64,000 nt of DNA from Novosphingobium sp. 18050. GTDB taxonomy: Bacteria; Pseudomonadota; Alphaproteobacteria; Sphingomonadales; Sphingomonadaceae. Below, piece after piece: positions 61,232-64,000 of this stretch (the stretch's first letter is position 1; each line of letters begins with the position of its first letter). The notes under the pieces were generated by a model, which worked only from the letters and a program-made list of their open reading frames with translations, had not been told where the DNA came from and did no database searches. A program made the translations under genes and the position numbers. The stretch is taken from contig NZ_CACSJO010000008.1 in NCBI RefSeq assembly GCF_902706195.1, positions 112,752 to 176,751 on the forward strand, read 5' to 3'.

Positions 61232-63350
61232 TGATGCTGGCCTCCAACGCGCGCGGATCGCCCAGCACCCACTGCGAGGCGCCGTAAGTGGCCCGCACAT
61301 AGGTTTCGTCGAAGACGTTGCGCAGGCGCAGGGCCACACTTGCGGCCTCGACGAACTGCCAGCGCAGGCCGATGTCGGTCAGTGTATAGGCGGGGATGAC
61401 GCGGGTATTGGCGGCGTCCTGATAGCGCTTGCCGACATGGCTGATGCCGCCATCGACGATCCAGCCGTCCAGAAATTCCCAGCTGACGAAGGCATTTGCA
61501 GTCTTCGTCGCGACATTGGTTGGCCGGTTGCCGGCACGCTGGAACAGTACTCCGCCAACGGATTCTGCGAAGTCGTCATAACGGGCGCGCAGCAGGGCGC
61601 CGTTAAGGCTGATGCTCACCCGCTCCACCGGCTCCAGCGACAGCGATGCCTCCACGCCTTTGGACGATTGCTGGCCGACCTGGACCTGAATCGTCGGGAT
61701 CAGCGGATCGGACGTCAGCAGCTTCTTCTTGACGATGTCATAGGCTGCCAGCGTGAACTGGCTCTTCCCGCCCCAGAAGATATGCTTGATGCCCACTTCG
61801 TACTGCCGTCCGGTGGAAAGGTCGAAGCTGCTCTGGGCAAGGCTGGTCGAAACCAGCGCGCCGACCGGATCGGCCGCCGTCGCGTACTGGCCGTAAAGCG
61901 ACAGCGTGGGGATGGGATTGTAGACCGCGCCCACCCGCCAGGTCACCGCGTCCGGCGTGCCGGTGAAGTTGTTGGCGGCGTTGACGTAATCGGTCTTGGT
62001 GATTTCCGGCCGGTCGTAGCGCAGCCCGCCAACCAGCGAGAACTGGTCGCTGAACTTCAGCCGGTCTTCGGCGAAGATCGAATACTGGCGGATCCTGTTG
62101 GTATAGCGCGGCTTGGTCGGCGCGCTGGCCTGGTCCAGGAACAGGCCGGGCACGGGATCGACCACGTCGATCAGCCGCGTCTGGTTGTTGCCCGAATTGC
62201 TGACGTTCTTGTAGCTGATGCGGTTCACGTCGAAGCCCACCACCAGCTGGTTCTCCAGCCCGCCCAGGTCGTGCGCGATGTTGGCGGTGGTGCGGTTCCC
62301 GGTCTGCTTCTGGATGTGGTAGAGTGCCAGGAAGCTGGACTGGCGGATCTTCGCCGGGCTGGTTGCGGTTGCGGGGATGTAGGCCACGTTCTCCGCGTTG
62401 TTCCAGTATTTGTTCGCCCATAGGTGGTAGAACGTGCTGCGGATGGTGATCGCCTCGGACGGAGCCCATTCCAGCTTTGCCTGGCTCCAGTTGTCGCGGA
62501 AGCGCAGGTTCGCGTCGGTAACGTTGTAGTTGTTGCGGCGGATCGACTTGTCGAGCTTGCCGTTCACCAGCGGCACGCCGAACCATGTGCGCGGCTTCTG
62601 CGTGCTGAAATCGTGCGACAGGGTGATGCTGAGGTCCGGCGCCGGCTTCAGGCGGATCGCCCCCGAAAGCGCCAGCGCGCTGCTGTCGCCCCGGTCCATC
62701 CAGCCATCCGAACTGCGATAGCTGGCATCGGCGCGGAAGCCGACCAGATCGTTGACCGGGCCGCCGGCGCCCGCCGCGATCGAGTAGGTTCCGAAGGACG
62801 CCACGCCGGCGCGCCCGCCGATCTCCAGCGTATCGCCCGGCTGGCGGCGGGTCACGTTCACTGCGCCGCCGATGGCGCCTTCGCCGTAGAGCACCGAGGC
62901 CGGGCCGCGCAGGATTTCCACGCTCTGCGCCATCCACGGGTCTGCCGGGAAGGTCAGCGTGTTGTTGTACATGCGCATCCCGTCATAGAGCGTCATCACC
63001 GAATTCTGGCCGGTAAAGCCGCGCGCCGACAGGCCGTAGCCGAACACGCCGGAGGTGTTGACGATGCCGGTCGCCCGGGCAGCCGCATCCTGAATCGTCA
63101 GGTCTCCGCGCAGGCGGATGGCGTCGCCGTCCAGCGTCTCGATGCTTGCCGGGGTCTCCAGCGGGGTAAGGTTGAGGCGGCTGGCGCTGTCCGTCCTGGT
63201 GTTCAGTCGAAGCTGGTCGACGATGCCGGTGACGACGATAACATCGCCTTCCGCCTCGTTCGAAGCCTGCTGGGCATGTGCCGAACCGGCAGCGAAATTG
63301 GGCGCAACTAGAGTGAAGGCCGCAAACGCGGCCGATGCGAAACTGGTCAT
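61218..63350 (-). CDS. TonB-dependent receptor under a cobalamin riboswitch
   Basis: 710 residues from the ATG at 63350 (GGAGA upstream), with signal peptide ending SAHAQQ. The TonB-box region DVIVVTGIVDQL is followed by a siderophore-receptor-like plug (LTPLETPASIETLDGDAIR, SARGFTGQNSVMTLYDGM, VEILRGPASVLYGEGAIGGAVNVTRRQP) and barrel ending LEASINVGF. It is longer than BtuB (about 610 residues) and looks like a siderophore receptor, but the 5' leader carries a B12 riboswitch. The likely ligand is a corrinoid; a cobalt chelate is an alternative. Confidence 0.88.
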   Translation of the reverse strand: MTSFASAAFAAFTLVAPNFAAGSAHAQQASNEAEGDVIVVTGIVDQLRLNTRTDSASRLNLTPLETPASIETLDGDAIRLRGDLTIQDAAARATGIVNTSGVFGYGLSARGFTGQNSVMTLYDGMRMYNNTLTFPADPWMAQSVEILRGPASVLYGEGAIGGAVNVTRRQPGDTLEIGGRAGVASFGTYSIAAGAGGPVNDLVGFRADASYRSSDGWMDRGDSSALALSGAIRLKPAPDLSITLSHDFSTQKPRTWFGVPLVNGKLDKSIRRNNYNVTDANLRFRDNWSQAKLEWAPSEAITIRSTFYHLWANKYWNNAENVAYIPATATSPAKIRQSSFLALYHIQKQTGNRTTANIAHDLGGLENQLVVGFDVNRISYKNVSNSGNNQTRLIDVVDPVPGLFLDQASAPTKPRYTNRIRQYSIFAEDRLKFSDQFSLVGGLRYDRPEITKTDYVNAANNFTGTPDAVTWRVGAVYNPIPTLSLYGQYATAADPVGALVSTSLAQSSFDLSTGRQYEVGIKHIFWGGKSQFTLAAYDIVKKKLLTSDPLIPTIQVQVGQQSSKGVEASLSLEPVERVSISLNGALLRARYDDFAESVGGVLFQRAGNRPTNVATKTANAFVSWEFLDGWIVDGGISHVGKRYQDAANTRVIPAYTLTDIGLRWQFVEAASVALRLRNVFDETYVRATYGASQWVLGDPRALEASINVGF

Positions 63351-63540
63351 GATAGTCTCCGTCGGCGTCAATCGACGTTGGGCCGGGGCGTGCCGTTCAC
63401 GAACGGTCGGCGCCGCGCATCGCCCGGACGCCAGGGGCGGCCGACACACGAAACCGATGCGGCCCCAGCCGCTCGTTCGTCGCTCAGACGGAGTTCACCG
63501 TGCCGCGGCCATCCCCTGGACCAAGGCAAGAGCGACCAGA

Positions 63541-63756
63541 CGCCGGCAGGTCTCCTGGCTCATGGGTCATCGCTTGATATACGGCCTTCCCAGGCCTCGC
63601 ATGTTACAGCGTCCGGCCCAGTGGCTGGCGGCTCGGCGCTATGCCGTCCGCACATGTATATCGCGCTCGCCACTTACAGTTGCAGGGACAGCTACGGAAT
63701 TGGATGGAGAACCACCCGCACCGCATTCCCGTTTTAATCCCCTTTCGGGGAACCGA
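63541..63756 (-). promoter_or_regulatory. Cobalamin riboswitch
   Basis: On the minus strand, in order: a P2-type stem CGGTTCCCCGAAAGGGG at the 5' end (63739-63755), GGGAATGCGGTG (63719-63730), CTGCAACTGTAAG with GTGGCGAGC following (63664-63685 region), GGGAAGGCC and GATGACCC, and the B12 box AGCCAGGAGACCTGCC (63545-63560). These are the conserved elements of the AdoCbl-class riboswitch in the right order. It lies 190 bases before the TonB-dependent receptor start, so cobalamin should repress the receptor-PepSY operon. Confidence 0.88.
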
Positions 63757-64000
63757 CGCGATCTTTACCCGTGCGGACGACCAATGGCCGCTGCACGAAT
63801 GCCGCGTTCATATGGTCGGGTTTTTTAAATCGCAAGTGTCATGATTGGGCGGCGCTCTCAGCGAAAAGCCACTTAGCCCGGAAAATTCATCGTGTTGGTC
63901 AGCGCAGGCCAAGATTTGGATTTTGGGCAGGCGGCGGGCGCGTAGCGTCATTGCCGGAGATGAGCCGGATTTGAGGGTGATTGAGGTTTGCGGGTTGAAG
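63757..64000. other. Window end, no gene seen
   Basis: Contains the presumed promoter of the riboswitch transcript (AT-rich TTTTTTAAATCG near 63820). Open frames here are short and have no recognisable domain. Confidence 0.5.

Noticed and set aside
63378..63974. Short plus-strand frames at the right end
   Set aside because: No domains or ribosome sites, and most of the stretch is occupied by the minus-strand riboswitch and leader.
1..64000. CRISPR arrays, tRNA/rRNA genes, insertion sequences, prophage
   Set aside because: No regularly spaced repeats, cloverleaf sequences, transposase or phage proteins were found by reading.

Overview
The window reads as chromosomal DNA of a sphingomonad-type alphaproteobacterium (Sphingomonadales; Novosphingobium/Sphingomonas/Sphingobium-like). 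The reasons are the high GC with many long antisense open frames, six TonB-dependent outer-membrane receptors in 64 kb, TIGR01782-type receptors, and a CTTCGACAGGCTCAGG-type intergenic repeat. The genus is an inference. I saw no tRNA, rRNA, CRISPR array, transposase or phage gene.

Region 1 (1-20.0 kb) is a catabolic island that I read as a pathway for an N-heterocycle or amide compound of unknown identity. A tightly overlapped leftward operon (5583 to below 1) encodes a RutA-like flavin monooxygenase, a RutB-like cysteine hydrolase, a VOC protein, a 2-oxoglutarate/Fe(II) oxygenase, a TRZ/ATZ amidohydrolase and an MFS carrier. Next come an SDR and a leftward group of VOC protein, Rieske oxygenase and a 775-residue AraC regulator fused in frame to an acetamidase/formamidase. 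A stand-alone acetamidase paralogue, a second MFS carrier and a rightward set follow: LigB/DODA extradiol dioxygenase, AtzG-like small subunit, AtzE-like amidase, second amidohydrolase, TauD-type oxygenase and third MFS carrier. The AtzE-like protein keeps the nucleophilic Ser but has Ala in place of the catalytic Lys and cis-Ser.

Region 2 (20.1-28.8 kb) holds sugar genes: a D-galactose 1-dehydrogenase-like enzyme, a FadR-type regulator, a PepSY membrane protein with a small partner, a semialdehyde dehydrogenase, a TonB-dependent receptor and a secreted GH76 glycosidase. Region 3 (28.8-33.4 kb) has an Lrp/AsnC regulator, an exported cyanophycinase-like peptidase and a divergent receptor, with a 28-bp inverted repeat between the last two.

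Region 4 (33.9-46 kb) is a phosphorus-scavenging island: DUF5690 carrier, TIGR03364-type FAD amine oxidase, PhnX, GntR/UTRA regulator, TIGR01782 receptor, Phn-HD oxygenase and two convergent phosphocholine-type phospholipases C. Three related palindromes (ACTGGTATAAACCAGT-like) precede the carrier operon, the receptor-regulator operon and the HD/phospholipase pair, which suggests one GntR regulon.

Region 5 (46-64 kb) starts with an esterase plus STN-type siderophore receptor with FecR and FecI. It continues with a decayed heavy-metal efflux locus (frameshifted adaptor, truncated RND pump, sensor-kinase remnant), a HAD phosphatase, a DUF1593 protein with its receptor, and a receptor-PepSY operon preceded by a cobalamin riboswitch on the minus strand at 63541-63756.
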